Shown here piece by piece: positions 18,631 to 27,489 of a stretch of 64,000 nucleotides of DNA (its first letter is position 1; each line of letters opens with the position of its first letter). The notes below the pieces were generated by a model that saw only the letters and a list, made by a program, of their open reading frames with translations, was not told where the DNA came from and did no database searches. The position numbers and the translations under genes are program-made. The DNA is from Saprospiraceae bacterium (GTDB lineage Bacteria; Bacteroidota; Bacteroidia; Chitinophagales; Saprospiraceae): NCBI GenBank assembly GCA_016714785.1, contig JADKCC010000016.1:101101-165100 (forward strand), given 5' to 3'.

Positions 18631-19110
18631 ATGGATGAAAAATCAATCAAGTACCAACAACAAGCTTTAAATCCTTTTTTATTTAAATTGGGAATGCTAA
18701 GGCGACTGCCATCTGTAGCTTTTTGGGGCATTCGAATCTGCGTTTTGAATGCTGAAAGATGTGAAGTTACTATACCATTCACATGGCGAACTCAAAATCC
18801 ATTTGGATCTATATATTTTGGAGCTTTGGCAGGTGCGGCAGAATTGTCCACTGGTGCGCTCTGTCAAATGATGATAAAAGGAATGGGTGATTATGCGATG
18901 CTTGTGGTAGGTTTTAAGGCACAATTTGTGAAAAAGGCTACAACAACGATTACTTTTAGTTGTGATGACGGTATTGCATTAGCGGCAGTACTTGGTACTA
19001 TTAAAAATTCGGGAGAAACGGCAAGTTTTGAGATGACAGCTATTGGTAAGAATGCTTTTGGAGATATTATCGGTAGTGCTCACATACTTTGGTCGTTTAA
19101 AAAGCGGTAA
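18631..19110 (+). CDS. DUF4442 hotdog-fold protein (putative thioesterase)
   Basis: This 159-residue protein belongs to the DUF4442 hotdog-fold group, related to acyl-CoA thioesterases such as PaaI. Visible features are CEVTIPFTWRTQNPFGSIYFGALAGAAELS (about residues 48-77, the hotdog helix region) and a beta-rich C-terminal half. The substrate is unknown. It starts 3 nt after the adenosyltransferase stop codon, suggesting an operon. A functional link to B12 metabolism is not evident. Confidence 0.78.
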   Translation: MDEKSIKYQQQALNPFLFKLGMLRRLPSVAFWGIRICVLNAERCEVTIPFTWRTQNPFGSIYFGALAGAAELSTGALCQMMIKGMGDYAMLVVGFKAQFVKKATTTITFSCDDGIALAAVLGTIKNSGETASFEMTAIGKNAFGDIIGSAHILWSFKKR

Positions 19111-19383
19111 ATTATTTTTTTAAATTGTTAGATGCAGAAAAATGGAAATTTAATCTCTGCATCCTAATTTTTAAGGTCAGAAATTTATCTTAATGTTCAC
19201 TAACCAAGACAATTTTTTAAACATACTCTAATTTTTTGTAACAAAACCATACTTTCATTTGTCATATATGTAGTAAAAAGTAATTGATTTGCGAAAATTA
19301 TTGATTTTAAAGCTCTGATAATGTACTCTTTAAAATCATGAAATTTAACAATCTTATTTTCATCAAGTATAAATTTAAAAGAT

Positions 19384-20070
19384 ATGAACTCCAAGGTTTA
19401 TTTTATGTTGCCAATATTTATATTTGTCCAATATCTTGTGTTAGGACAAAGTGCTACTATGAATAAAGCCAAGGATAGTGATCCCAAAGCCAAAATGATC
19501 TTGGATAAACTGAAAAAGCAATATGATACTTACAAGAGTATGGAAGTCAAATTTGAAATAGATTTAGAACTTCCTGGGAAGGCTGTAGAAAAACAAAAAG
19601 GTACCGTAATACAAGATGGAAAAAAATATCAAGTCAAACTTCAAGATCAAGAAATCTTTGCGGATGGGAAAACAATTTGGGTATATCTGAAAAAAAATAA
19701 AGAGGTTCAAATTACGGATATGGAAGAAGGGGAAGCGTCAGCATTTATGTCTCCTAAACAGATGATGACGATGTATGATAGTGGCGAATTTGTCTATAGT
19801 ATAGTCGAAGAGCGAAAAGTTGGCGATGCACAATTCGTTGATATTGAATTCAAACCATTATCTAAAAAAACAGATTACACAAAAATGAGGTTAACTATTG
19901 ACAAAAAAGCAAATAAAATGGTATCTTTACGCGTCTTTTCAAGAGATGGTTCCAAATATACACTAAAAGTAAGTGAAATAACACCAAATAAAAAATATGA
20001 TTCCACAATGTTTACTTTTAATACTAAGAGTGTACAAGGGATTCATATTGAAGATCTGAGGATGAATTAA
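19384..20070 (+). CDS. LolA-like outer-membrane lipoprotein carrier protein
   Basis: The 228-residue protein has a signal peptide ending near LVLGQ, then the LolA-type fold: AKMILDKLKKQYDTYKSMEV, then KQKGTVIQDGKKYQVKL and IFADGKTIWVYLKKNKEVQI, which match the conserved early strands of LolA homologues. LolA chaperones lipoproteins across the periplasm. Bacteroidota encode several paralogues, so this one may carry something else. A good rho-independent terminator follows at 20104. Confidence 0.82.
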   Translation: MNSKVYFMLPIFIFVQYLVLGQSATMNKAKDSDPKAKMILDKLKKQYDTYKSMEVKFEIDLELPGKAVEKQKGTVIQDGKKYQVKLQDQEIFADGKTIWVYLKKNKEVQITDMEEGEASAFMSPKQMMTMYDSGEFVYSIVEERKVGDAQFVDIEFKPLSKKTDYTKMRLTIDKKANKMVSLRVFSRDGSKYTLKVSEITPNKKYDSTMFTFNTKSVQGIHIEDLRMN

Positions 20071-20103
20071 ATAGAACCGATTCAATTACTCAGTTTACCA
20101 ACC

Positions 20104-20143
20104 AGCGATTCTTGGCTCAACCTCCAGGAATCGCTTTTTTATT
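20104..20143 (+). terminator. Rho-independent terminator after the LolA-like gene
   Basis: A 12-bp stem AGCGATTCTTGG / CCAGGAATCGCT (one G-T pair) with an 8-nt loop is followed by a T-rich tail. It separates the LolA-like gene from the pseudouridine synthase gene. Confidence 0.85.
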
Positions 20144-20153
20144 TTTAACAATA

Positions 20154-20861
20154 ATGATATTAGAAATAATTTTTGAAGATGAAGATCTCATTGCTATCAA
20201 TAAACCACATGGATTATTTGTGCATAGAACAAAGCTTGATGTTGATGCAGATGCATTTGTGCTTCAAATACTTCGTGATCAAATAGGTCAAAAAGTATTT
20301 CCTTGTCATCGATTGGATAGAAAAACTTCAGGTGTGTTGCTTCTTGCTAAATCCCAATTTATACAATCGCTCATGAATGAACAGTTTCGAGATAGGGTGG
20401 TGGATAAAACCTATTTGGCTATAGTGCGTGGTTATACTGAAGATGGAGGTACCATTGACTATCCGTTGATGAGTGAAAGAGGCAAGGAACAAGAAGCCAT
20501 CACTCATTATAAAACACTTTCAAAAGGCGAAATTCCGATTTCTTCTGGTAGATTTTCCACTTCTAGGTATTCTTTGGTAGAAGTGAAGCCAGAGACAGGA
20601 AGAATGCATCAGATAAGAAGGCATCTTTCTCATATATTTCATCCGATCATCGCTGATCGCCCACATGGCTGTAATAAACAAAATCGCTTTTTTTTGCAAC
20701 AATATGCCATGAATACAATGATGCTTCATGCTTCTGTCCTTACCTTTGATCATCCAAAAACAAAGGAACGCACCACCATCCAAGCCAATTGGTATGATGA
20801 GTTCGCGAGAATGCTGCGGGAACTTAACTTATTGAATAATGAGTACACTCCTAAAAGTTAA
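20154..20861 (+). CDS. truC: RluA-family RNA pseudouridine synthase (TruC-like)
   Basis: This enzyme isomerises uridine to pseudouridine in structured RNA. TruC acts on U65 of certain tRNAs. The start is ATG 20154 (MILEIIFEDEDLIAINKPHG); an in-frame TTG at 20112 lies inside the upstream terminator and is rejected. The 235-residue protein contains the catalytic HRLDRKTSGVLLLAKS motif with its Asp, a VDKTYLAIVRG strand, and PETGRMHQIRRHLSHI typical of the RluA superfamily. There is no S4 domain at the N-terminus, which fits TruC rather than RluC/D. The exact RNA target is inferred. Confidence 0.85.
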   Translation: MILEIIFEDEDLIAINKPHGLFVHRTKLDVDADAFVLQILRDQIGQKVFPCHRLDRKTSGVLLLAKSQFIQSLMNEQFRDRVVDKTYLAIVRGYTEDGGTIDYPLMSERGKEQEAITHYKTLSKGEIPISSGRFSTSRYSLVEVKPETGRMHQIRRHLSHIFHPIIADRPHGCNKQNRFFLQQYAMNTMMLHASVLTFDHPKTKERTTIQANWYDEFARMLRELNLLNNEYTPKS

Positions 20862-20990
20862 AAATGATGAAATTTCACTAAGACTGTAAGGTTTATAAAG
20901 TATTGATTATTAACTATATGGAATTTAGGATTTTTTGTGTTTTTGTACCTTTGTGGCAAAATTATACTTTTCGGAACTTACTCAATAACA

Positions 20991-21025
20991 AAAAAGCCCA
21001 TCGCTTTATGAAAAGAAATGGGCTT
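20991..21025 (-). terminator. Terminator of pdhA
   Basis: The inverted repeat AAGCCCAT (20994-21001) / ATGGGCTT (21018-21025) is followed, on the minus strand, by a T run. It lies 24 nt downstream of the pdhA stop codon. Confidence 0.7.
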
Positions 21026-21048
21026 CAATTTTATCGTCTGGAAAATGC

Positions 21049-22086
21049 TTAATCTGTAATATATGGATAATCCTTTTGTGTATAATTATCCTCATACAAT
21101 TCAGATGGTAGTGGATAGGAAGAGTTTTCAGCAAATTCCATTGCAGCATCAATTTCTACATTGATGGCTTCTATGACAGCATCCACTTCTGCTTGAGTTG
21201 CTATTTTTTCTTTCACTATTTTTGTTTGAATCATTTCAACCGGATCTTTTTCCTTGTAGGTTTCCAACTCTTCTTTTGTTCTATATTTTGCTGGATCAGA
21301 TACAGAGTGTCCCCGATATCTGTATGTTTCAATTTCAAGATAGTAAGGACCTTTTCCTGCTCTAATATGTGCTGCTGCTCTTAAGAAAGCTTCGTGTACA
21401 CTTTCGGGATTCATACCATCTACACTTTCACTTGGCATATCGAATGCTAAACCTATCTTTGCTAAGTCGTGTACATTAGACGTTCGTTTTACAGAAGTTC
21501 CCATGGCATACATGTTGTTTTCACAAATATATAATACTGGCAATTGCCAAGTCATGGCCATATTAAATGATTCGTATAGTGCACCTTGACGCGCGGCACC
21601 ATCTCCAAACATAGTCACACAAAAATTGTCAGTACCCCTATATTTTTCTGCGAAACCTATGCCTGTACCTATCGGAATCTGAGCACCTACGATGCCATTA
21701 CCACCAAAGTAATTGTGCTCAGCTGAGAAAAAGTGCATACTGCCACCTTTACCTTTGACACATCCTGTTTCTTTGCCATATAACTCTGCCATACAAGAAG
21801 CAGCATCCAAACCTCTAGCTAAAGCTACACCATGTTGTCTATAAGCTGTGACAACTTTATCTTCAGGCCTGATCCCTGTTGCCAATGCTCCAGCAATAGC
21901 TTCCTGACCTATATAAACATGAAAGAAACCTCTGATTTTTTGCTGCGAATAGGCAAAAAGACCTTTTTCTTCAAATCTTCTTACTCTGTACATCACTTCT
22001 AACCACTTCATATAAGTGGCTTTGTCGTACTTTGGGGCAGCTACTTTCTTATCAGTAGCTATCTTTTTCTCCAAAACTTCTGCCAT
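21049..22086 (-). CDS. pdhA: Pyruvate dehydrogenase E1 component, alpha subunit
   Basis: With the beta subunit this thiamine-diphosphate enzyme decarboxylates pyruvate and acetylates the E2 lipoyl domain. The 345-residue length is typical. Landmarks are QEAIAGALATGIRPEDKVVT, the Mg-TPP motif starting GDGAARQGALYESFNMA and ending ENN (about residues 160-190), and the phosphorylation-loop-like YRYRGHSVSDPAKYR. An N-terminal KKIATDKKVAAPKYDK tail precedes the catalytic domain. The gene stands alone between terminators; the beta subunit and E2 are not adjacent. Confidence 0.95.
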   Translation of the reverse strand: MAEVLEKKIATDKKVAAPKYDKATYMKWLEVMYRVRRFEEKGLFAYSQQKIRGFFHVYIGQEAIAGALATGIRPEDKVVTAYRQHGVALARGLDAASCMAELYGKETGCVKGKGGSMHFFSAEHNYFGGNGIVGAQIPIGTGIGFAEKYRGTDNFCVTMFGDGAARQGALYESFNMAMTWQLPVLYICENNMYAMGTSVKRTSNVHDLAKIGLAFDMPSESVDGMNPESVHEAFLRAAAHIRAGKGPYYLEIETYRYRGHSVSDPAKYRTKEELETYKEKDPVEMIQTKIVKEKIATQAEVDAVIEAINVEIDAAMEFAENSSYPLPSELYEDNYTQKDYPYITD

Positions 22087-22333
22087 GATTTGTATAATTT
22101 GTTTGAATAATTGACTTTTAAAAAAGTGTCTCTAAATAAAATGTAAAGACACTCACTAAAAAACCGTAAAATTAAACGATTGTTTTTAATTATACCTAAA
22201 CAATAGCTTATTATTTTAAAACAAAGCGGTGAACTATATGACTTCCAAAGTAGTTAAATTACAGTTAAAAGTACTCCTTACTAAGTAAATTAGTAACAAT
22301 CAATGGTTTAATGATCGTTATGTCAGTAAAAAT

Positions 22334-22861
22334 ATGTATATTATGATAAAATGGGTGTTATTTATAACTTTGTTACTTTCAACCAAAGGGCTGTATTCTC
22401 AAGAAAAATCTAAAGGATTTGTATCAAAGGATTCGTTGTATAATGAAAATATTAAAAAGTCAAGGTTATATGGTGTATATATACCTAGAGATATTGATGA
22501 TGCGATGAGTAAATTAATGGAATTGACCACAGAGGAGGCAAGAAAACCATTTTTGAAAGTAAGTGAAGATACCATTGCTAAAAAATTATATTTTGGGCTA
22601 GGTAGATGGATCGAATACAATTGGAATTTTGATGAAGGGTCGAGATTTTCTCATTATCTTCGTCAAAAAGGTTTGAACTATACAGAAGATATGACAAGAA
22701 CTATGTTGATATTATTTCATAGGCACGTGTTGGGCAAACCATTGGAGAGTGATATTTTGATTAAAAAAATGGTGGAAGAACGGAAAAAGAAGATTGCTGA
22801 AGAACTTAAAAAAAAGGAAGTGATCAGTGAGGAGACAAAAACAAAAACCAAAAATGATTAG
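22334..22861 (+). CDS. Hypothetical exported protein
   Basis: I do not recognise a named family. The 175-residue product begins with a signal-peptide-like stretch (WVLFITLLLSTKGLYSQ; translation may start at the second Met). A DIDDAMSKLMELT segment and a lysine/glutamate-rich tail (EERKKKIAEELKKKE) follow. The segment IDDAMSKLMEL with GRWIEYNWNFDEGSRF is reminiscent of the small family annotated in Bacteroidota with a DUF6794-like domain, but I cannot confirm this. It has its own upstream region and is followed by a repeat-bearing intergenic stretch. Confidence 0.6.
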   Translation: MYIMIKWVLFITLLLSTKGLYSQEKSKGFVSKDSLYNENIKKSRLYGVYIPRDIDDAMSKLMELTTEEARKPFLKVSEDTIAKKLYFGLGRWIEYNWNFDEGSRFSHYLRQKGLNYTEDMTRTMLILFHRHVLGKPLESDILIKKMVEERKKKIAEELKKKEVISEETKTKTKND

Positions 22862-23485
22862 TTCTATTTTGTCATTTTTGAATTAAAAAGTTTTCTCAAC
22901 ACTCTGTGATTAGCTAATGACAAAGTCTGATGAGGAAATGTATGAGTTCAGCAAAGCCGAACTCCCTTTATCTCCCATTTAAACTATAACACAATGTCAT
23001 TTCGATGGAGCTTTAGCGACTGAGAAACCCCTTTTTAGTCTCATGTTTTTGAAAATACTAATTTGACAAAGTAAAATTAGAATCTAAAAATCTAAAAAGG
23101 TAATCTATTCCGACTCCCAATTTCTTCAAAAACAGTCTCAGCCACAGCGGATCATATTTAGTTTCACACCATAGCAGTGACTTTGATTTGTCGCTAAAAA
23201 TGCGATTTTATTATTTTGAAGCTCACACTACGAAACTCATTTTGGATATTTAGGAAATATGTTTGTATTATTAAAAATAAGGATGACATAATGGATGATA
23301 AGTCATTGAGCAATAAGTTCAAAATTAATTTTATACATCTTAAAATTAGGAAATGGAGCTTTTTTTAATATTAAATTAAACAATTTATGGATTTATTTCA
23401 TTTATGTTTTGTGACAAGTTCTTTTTAGGTTTGTCATGTAGATTTATGCAAACACAATTTTTAAAACATTAAAACATTATTTTAA
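22862..23485. other. Repeat-bearing intergenic region
   Basis: About 620 bp with no credible gene. It contains one copy of a dispersed repeat (22971-23092) shared with 35383-35498. The rest is AT-rich leader sequence for the DUF2911 gene. Confidence 0.6.
22971..23092. repeat. Dispersed intergenic repeat, copy 1
   Basis: The segment runs from TCTCCCATTTAAACTATAA through GTCATTTCGATGG and CTTTAGCGACTGAGAAACC to a GAAAATACTAATTTGA block. It is clearly homologous to 35383-35498 in the same orientation. The shared GTCATTTCGA core also occurs in the palindrome near 5550. I read it as a dispersed non-coding repeat family. Confidence 0.65.
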
Positions 23486-24334
23486 ATGAAACACATTTTT
23501 AACATGCTAATGGTATGCAGTGCATTATTGATCGTATCTGAAGCAAATGCTCAAATTAAAACTCCAGCCGCTAGTTCTTCGGCAAAACTGTCCACAACAG
23601 TTGGTTTGACGGACATTACGTTAGATTATTCAAGACCAAGTAAAAATGGGAGAAAAATCTATGGTGAGTTAGTTCCTTTTGATGCCATTTGGAGAACAGG
23701 CGCAAATAAGAATTCTATTATATCTTTTAGTGATGATGTTATGATAAGTGGTACTGAACTTAAGAAAGGTTCGTACGCTATTTTTACAAAACCTGGTAAA
23801 TCATCTTGGGAAGTATATTTTTACTCAGATACCGAAAACTGGGGATCACCAGAAAAGTGGGACGATGCTAAAGTTGCAGCAAAAGTTACTGTTACACCAC
23901 AAACTGCTTCTAATACCGAAACATTTACGTTGAATATTGGTAATGTAACCAATGAATCTTGCCATTTAGAAATTCTTTGGGACAATGTGGCAATTCCTGT
24001 GAAAATAGATGTACCGACAGACAAAAAGGTGTCTGCTAATATAACACAAGTTATGGCTGGACCATCAGCCGGTGATTATTATAATGCCGCAAGATATTAT
24101 AGAGAAGCAAAAAAAGATTTGAATCAAGCATTGACATGGATGAATAAATCTATAGAAATGGGCAATGACAAATTTTGGATTTTGAGACAAAAGTCATTAA
24201 TTGAAGCAGATATGGGTAATTATAAGGCGGCCATCGCAACTGCCAATCAATCATTGGCTAAAGCAAAAGAAGCGGGCAACAATGATTATATTAAGATGAA
24301 TATGGATTCTATCTCTGCATGGTCTAAGAAATAA
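23486..24334 (+). CDS. DUF2911 domain secreted protein
   Basis: This 282-residue protein has a signal peptide (MLMVCSALLIVSEANAQ) and a DUF2911 domain from about residue 30 to 175, with LDYSRPSKNGRKIYGELVPFD, WRTGANKN and LKKGSYAIFTKPGK. A C-terminal helical region (about 195-282) reads like TPR or helical-repeat sequence (YYREAKKDLNQALTWMNKSI). Its function is unknown, and such proteins are widespread in Bacteroidota. A terminator follows at 24421. Confidence 0.87.
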   Translation: MKHIFNMLMVCSALLIVSEANAQIKTPAASSSAKLSTTVGLTDITLDYSRPSKNGRKIYGELVPFDAIWRTGANKNSIISFSDDVMISGTELKKGSYAIFTKPGKSSWEVYFYSDTENWGSPEKWDDAKVAAKVTVTPQTASNTETFTLNIGNVTNESCHLEILWDNVAIPVKIDVPTDKKVSANITQVMAGPSAGDYYNAARYYREAKKDLNQALTWMNKSIEMGNDKFWILRQKSLIEADMGNYKAAIATANQSLAKAKEAGNNDYIKMNMDSISAWSKK

Positions 24335-24420
24335 TATTCAATACTATCGTTTCTTAATCAAGTACCGTAAGCTGCTTTATCGTAGGAATTCGATAGTTAA
24401 AATGTACATTTTGTAGAAAA

Positions 24421-24453
24421 GGGAATATCATTCATTTGATGTTCCCTTTTTTT
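24421..24453 (+). terminator. Terminator after the DUF2911 gene
   Basis: The stem GGGAATATCA / TGATGTTCCC (one G-T pair) with a 6-nt loop is followed by seven T residues. Confidence 0.85.
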
Positions 24454-24502
24454 ATAAGCGAAATGGTCTAAACATTATATTTCTTTATTTTATCAGAATT
24501 AG

Positions 24503-24510
24503 TAAATTTG
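24503..24510 (+). promoter_or_regulatory. Candidate -7 box (TAAATTTG) for the TonB receptor gene
   Basis: It matches TAnnTTTG and lies 22 nt upstream of the start codon. No -33 TTTG at the right spacing was seen. Confidence 0.35.
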
Positions 24511-24531
24511 TCTTAATTTTAAATCAAAGAT

Positions 24532-26544
24532 ATGACTCAATATTTTAAGTACTATGCTTTGCTGATTTTGATGCAATGTTCCTACCTTATCGATGGTCAG
24601 GACACCATTCCTACTCAAATCATACCTGAAATATTGCTAATTAATAATCGGCCAAAATTATTATTCCCATGGACATATCAAAGTGATACACTTCAGCTTA
24701 TAGATATATTTCAATCTAGCTTGCGACAAGCCTTTGATCAACAGGTAGGAATACAAGCTTTTAATGGTGAAAATTTTGCTCAAGATGTGCGCATTGCTAT
24801 TCGTGGTTATGGTAGCAGGTCTTCCTTTGGTATAAGAGGCATACGGTTATATCAAGATGGCATACCATTGACATCGCCAGATGGTACTACTCAACTGGAC
24901 GAAATAAGTAGCTTTGATATCCAGAGCATGGATATATTGCGATCTGGTTTGGCTGCTAGGATGGGCAATAGTTCGGGTGGAGCCATTGCATTGAAAAGCG
25001 GAAAATATATGGATGGTGGAAATATCCTTGCTCAAATTGGGCAATACGGTAGTACTAATTTAGGGCTTAAATTAGGAATTTCCAATGAAAAATTATCTAA
25101 TTTGACATCGGTGAATCATCATTATTTTGTGGGAAAAAGAGAGCATTCGAAGTCGTCCAATACTACTATTTATAATAAAATGAGATATTTTATCCATAAT
25201 AAATGGCAACTTGAATGGCTTACTGGGTTTTACTTTTCTCCCATAGGTATGGATGCTGGTGCATTAAATTTGACAGAAATAGGTGTAAATAAGTTTGCAG
25301 GAAATATTAGAAATACAGATTTTAATGCGGGAGAATCAGTAAAGGGTATGATGACTGCGTTAGTTTCTAAATATTTTATAAATGATCACTCATCTTATCA
25401 AAGTTATATTTTTTATCGCAAAAGAGATTTTATGGCTAGGCTTCCATTTGAAGTTGGAGGATGGGTTCAACTCGAAAGAGATTTTGTAGGTTCTAATCAT
25501 TCCTACCTTTATACTGGTTTGAAAAATACTTTAATATCAGTAGGAACATCGGCCGAATACCAAAGAGACCACCGAATCTTATCACGCAATATAAAAGGTG
25601 AAAAAGGTGGAGAATCAGCCAATCAAATAGAAAATGTTCAAAACTTTGCTTTGTATCAGGAAATCCAATGGGCACAATCTAAGTGGGAAATTCATCAACT
25701 TTTGAGATGGGATTTGAATCAGTATAAATTAAAGGATCAATACCTGAATGATGGTATTCTAAATGGGGACCAATCTTTTACTAATATTAATGGTGCTTTA
25801 GGTTTGGGTTATAAAATGAATAAGTGCCATCAAGTTTTTAGTAATTTTTCAACATCATTTGAAATGCCTACGCTCAATGAATTGACGAATAATCCAAGTG
25901 GACAGGGATTCAATCCTGATTTAGTACCAGAAAAATCTTGGCAATTGGAAATAGGTCATCGATTTACGAAAACACCTAAATTCAATGTTCAAACTTCTAT
26001 TTTTTACATAAGAATCAAAGACCAGATTTTGTCTTACGAACTTCCAGATACGCCTGGACGAAGTTATTATCGAAACGCTTCAACTACTATCAGAAAAGGT
26101 ATAGAAACTACCATTGGCATTTATCCTACAGACCGATTGAATTTTATGTTGAATTACACTTGGTCTGATTTTAATTATGGCTTATACACAGTTGGTAATT
26201 TGGATAATTCCGGCAATAGTCAAACGCTTACACCTGCACACAAGATCCAATTAAACATTGCCATGCCAATAGGTCAGAACATAGGAACTCAAATCAATAT
26301 GGGTTATACTGCGGAGATGTGGCTGGATGATGCTAATTCTCAAAAAACTGAAGATTATGGAGAATGTAATATATCAATTTATTCTACAGAAAAATTTTCA
26401 AGAAGAACTCAAATCGGCTTAATAGGAAATAACTTATTTAACCTTATGCCTTATTCTAATTTCAGAGTAAACGCCGCAGCAATGAAATATTATGAAGTTG
26501 CTTCTCCAATGAATTTTGCTGTCTTTGCAACGTTAAAATGGTGA
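24532..26544 (+). CDS. TonB-dependent outer-membrane receptor
   Basis: This 670-residue beta-barrel receptor imports a substrate using TonB energy. A signal peptide is followed by a plug domain (about residues 60-170) with RIAIRGYGSRSSFGIRGIRLYQDGIPLTSPDG and MDILRSGLAARMGNSSGGAI, then the barrel with alternating aromatic strands. The barrel includes FEMPTLNELTNNPSGQGFNPDLVPEKSW, the classical SFEMPTLNEL region, and a C-terminal aromatic residue. It lacks the carboxypeptidase-like N-terminal domain common in SusC types, so it resembles siderophore/FecA-class receptors. The ligand is unknown and no transporter partner is adjacent. Confidence 0.88.
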   Translation: MTQYFKYYALLILMQCSYLIDGQDTIPTQIIPEILLINNRPKLLFPWTYQSDTLQLIDIFQSSLRQAFDQQVGIQAFNGENFAQDVRIAIRGYGSRSSFGIRGIRLYQDGIPLTSPDGTTQLDEISSFDIQSMDILRSGLAARMGNSSGGAIALKSGKYMDGGNILAQIGQYGSTNLGLKLGISNEKLSNLTSVNHHYFVGKREHSKSSNTTIYNKMRYFIHNKWQLEWLTGFYFSPIGMDAGALNLTEIGVNKFAGNIRNTDFNAGESVKGMMTALVSKYFINDHSSYQSYIFYRKRDFMARLPFEVGGWVQLERDFVGSNHSYLYTGLKNTLISVGTSAEYQRDHRILSRNIKGEKGGESANQIENVQNFALYQEIQWAQSKWEIHQLLRWDLNQYKLKDQYLNDGILNGDQSFTNINGALGLGYKMNKCHQVFSNFSTSFEMPTLNELTNNPSGQGFNPDLVPEKSWQLEIGHRFTKTPKFNVQTSIFYIRIKDQILSYELPDTPGRSYYRNASTTIRKGIETTIGIYPTDRLNFMLNYTWSDFNYGLYTVGNLDNSGNSQTLTPAHKIQLNIAMPIGQNIGTQINMGYTAEMWLDDANSQKTEDYGECNISIYSTEKFSRRTQIGLIGNNLFNLMPYSNFRVNAAAMKYYEVASPMNFAVFATLKW

Positions 26545-26937
26545 CTTATTTCACTTTTTTAATACTTTAAACTTAAGTTAATAACTGAAGTTTAGGAGTT
26601 TATAAATGGATTAATGTTAACTAATTCCAGTACGCAGAGCGATTTAGCGGAACTAGCGTTTTTTTTTTGCAATGTAAAAAAGTATAACTGAACGATCCTG
26701 AAAGGTGAACAGTGTAGTACGAAGTACCAAAGGCATGCGCCTTTGAGGTCGTGAACCGTGAAACGGATGGGTGGCCATGACAATGCGAGAAGTGAAGGCA
26801 CCCGTAAGGGATGGGGAGCGCGGCTCGAGCGACAATGCCAAACCTATCGTACAATCATTAGCCCCAAAGAGCACAATTGAATTTGATTCAAGGTTATGAG
26901 AGTAGTTATTGTGAAAAATTTGCTCCTAAACTTTAGT
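26545..26937. other. Repeat-rich non-coding island, left part
   Basis: There is no supported gene. Three overlapping ORFs on the minus strand here are repeat artefacts. The segment holds the left arm (26771-26818) of an inverted repeat whose other arm is at 27224-27272, next to a MITE-like element. Confidence 0.55.
26771..26818. repeat. Inverted repeat arm 1
   Basis: The reverse complement of this arm, including CCATCCCTTACGGGTGCC and TTCTCGCATTGTCATG, matches 27224-27272 with only a few mismatches. The arms are about 405 bp apart and flank or overlap the left end of the MITE-like element. Confidence 0.6.
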
Positions 26938-27451
26938 TAGGGCTTGCTGACTATGGTGCAACCAATTGTTAAATAATAAATTATGTCTATAATAAACAAA
27001 TTTAATGCAAACCTTTTAATTGATTTTGTCCAAAAGTCGTGTACCTTGAGTTGGCTTTTGCCTTATGCAGGCAGTTACTTTTGCATTGCCCAAAAAGTAA
27101 CCAAAAAGTCTAGTTCAAAAAAGGTAACTGAATGGTGCAGCTTTGCGCATTTGAGTGATACGAAATCACCAAATGAAGGCACTGATTTAAACTTAAATCA
27201 GCATTAGTTGTTCATTTTCGACCTGCCCATCCCTTACGGGTTCCTTCGCTTCTCGCATTGTCATGCTCGACCTTCAGGATCGCTCAGTCATGCATTTTCT
27301 ATTGCCATAAGTATTTCATATTTAAACCTTTGTGCTTTCTATGGCAATAGACGCACTTTTGTTTCTTCATTCACTATTGCTTGTTTTTTGAACGATAATC
27401 TCCGTTAAACTATTAACCAAAAATAATAGCTGACTTTTTCAGCAGACCCTA
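26938..27451. repeat. MITE-like repeat, copy A (longest)
   Basis: Terminal inverted repeats TAGGGCTTGCTGA (26938-26950) and, on the opposite strand, TAGGGTCTGCTGA (27439-27451) bound about 514 bp without a transposase. The left interior (around 26970-27040) matches copy B at 50866-50930. The right interior (27365-27438) matches copy C at 5740-5800. The two ORFs inside lack conserved sequence. The element looks like a non-autonomous transposon family, with copies B and C as internally deleted derivatives. Confidence 0.6.
27224..27272. repeat. Inverted repeat arm 2
   Basis: This is the partner of 26771-26818 in inverted orientation. It lies inside the MITE-like element, so the inverted repeat may reflect a nested or rearranged second copy. 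Confidence 0.55.
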
Positions 27452-27489
27452 TTTAATAAGTATTTTTTTTTGAATAGTGAATCGTATTT

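Noticed and set aside
20112..20153. TTG start of the TruC-like ORF
   Set aside because: The TTG is part of the stem of the LolA gene terminator; the family N-terminus begins at ATG 20154.
26592..26874. Three overlapping minus-strand ORFs
   Set aside because: They overlap in different frames within repeat DNA and resemble no protein family.
26983..27408. Two short plus-strand ORFs in the 27-kb island
   Set aside because: They lie inside the MITE-like element and change frame relative to its other copies; no conserved protein.
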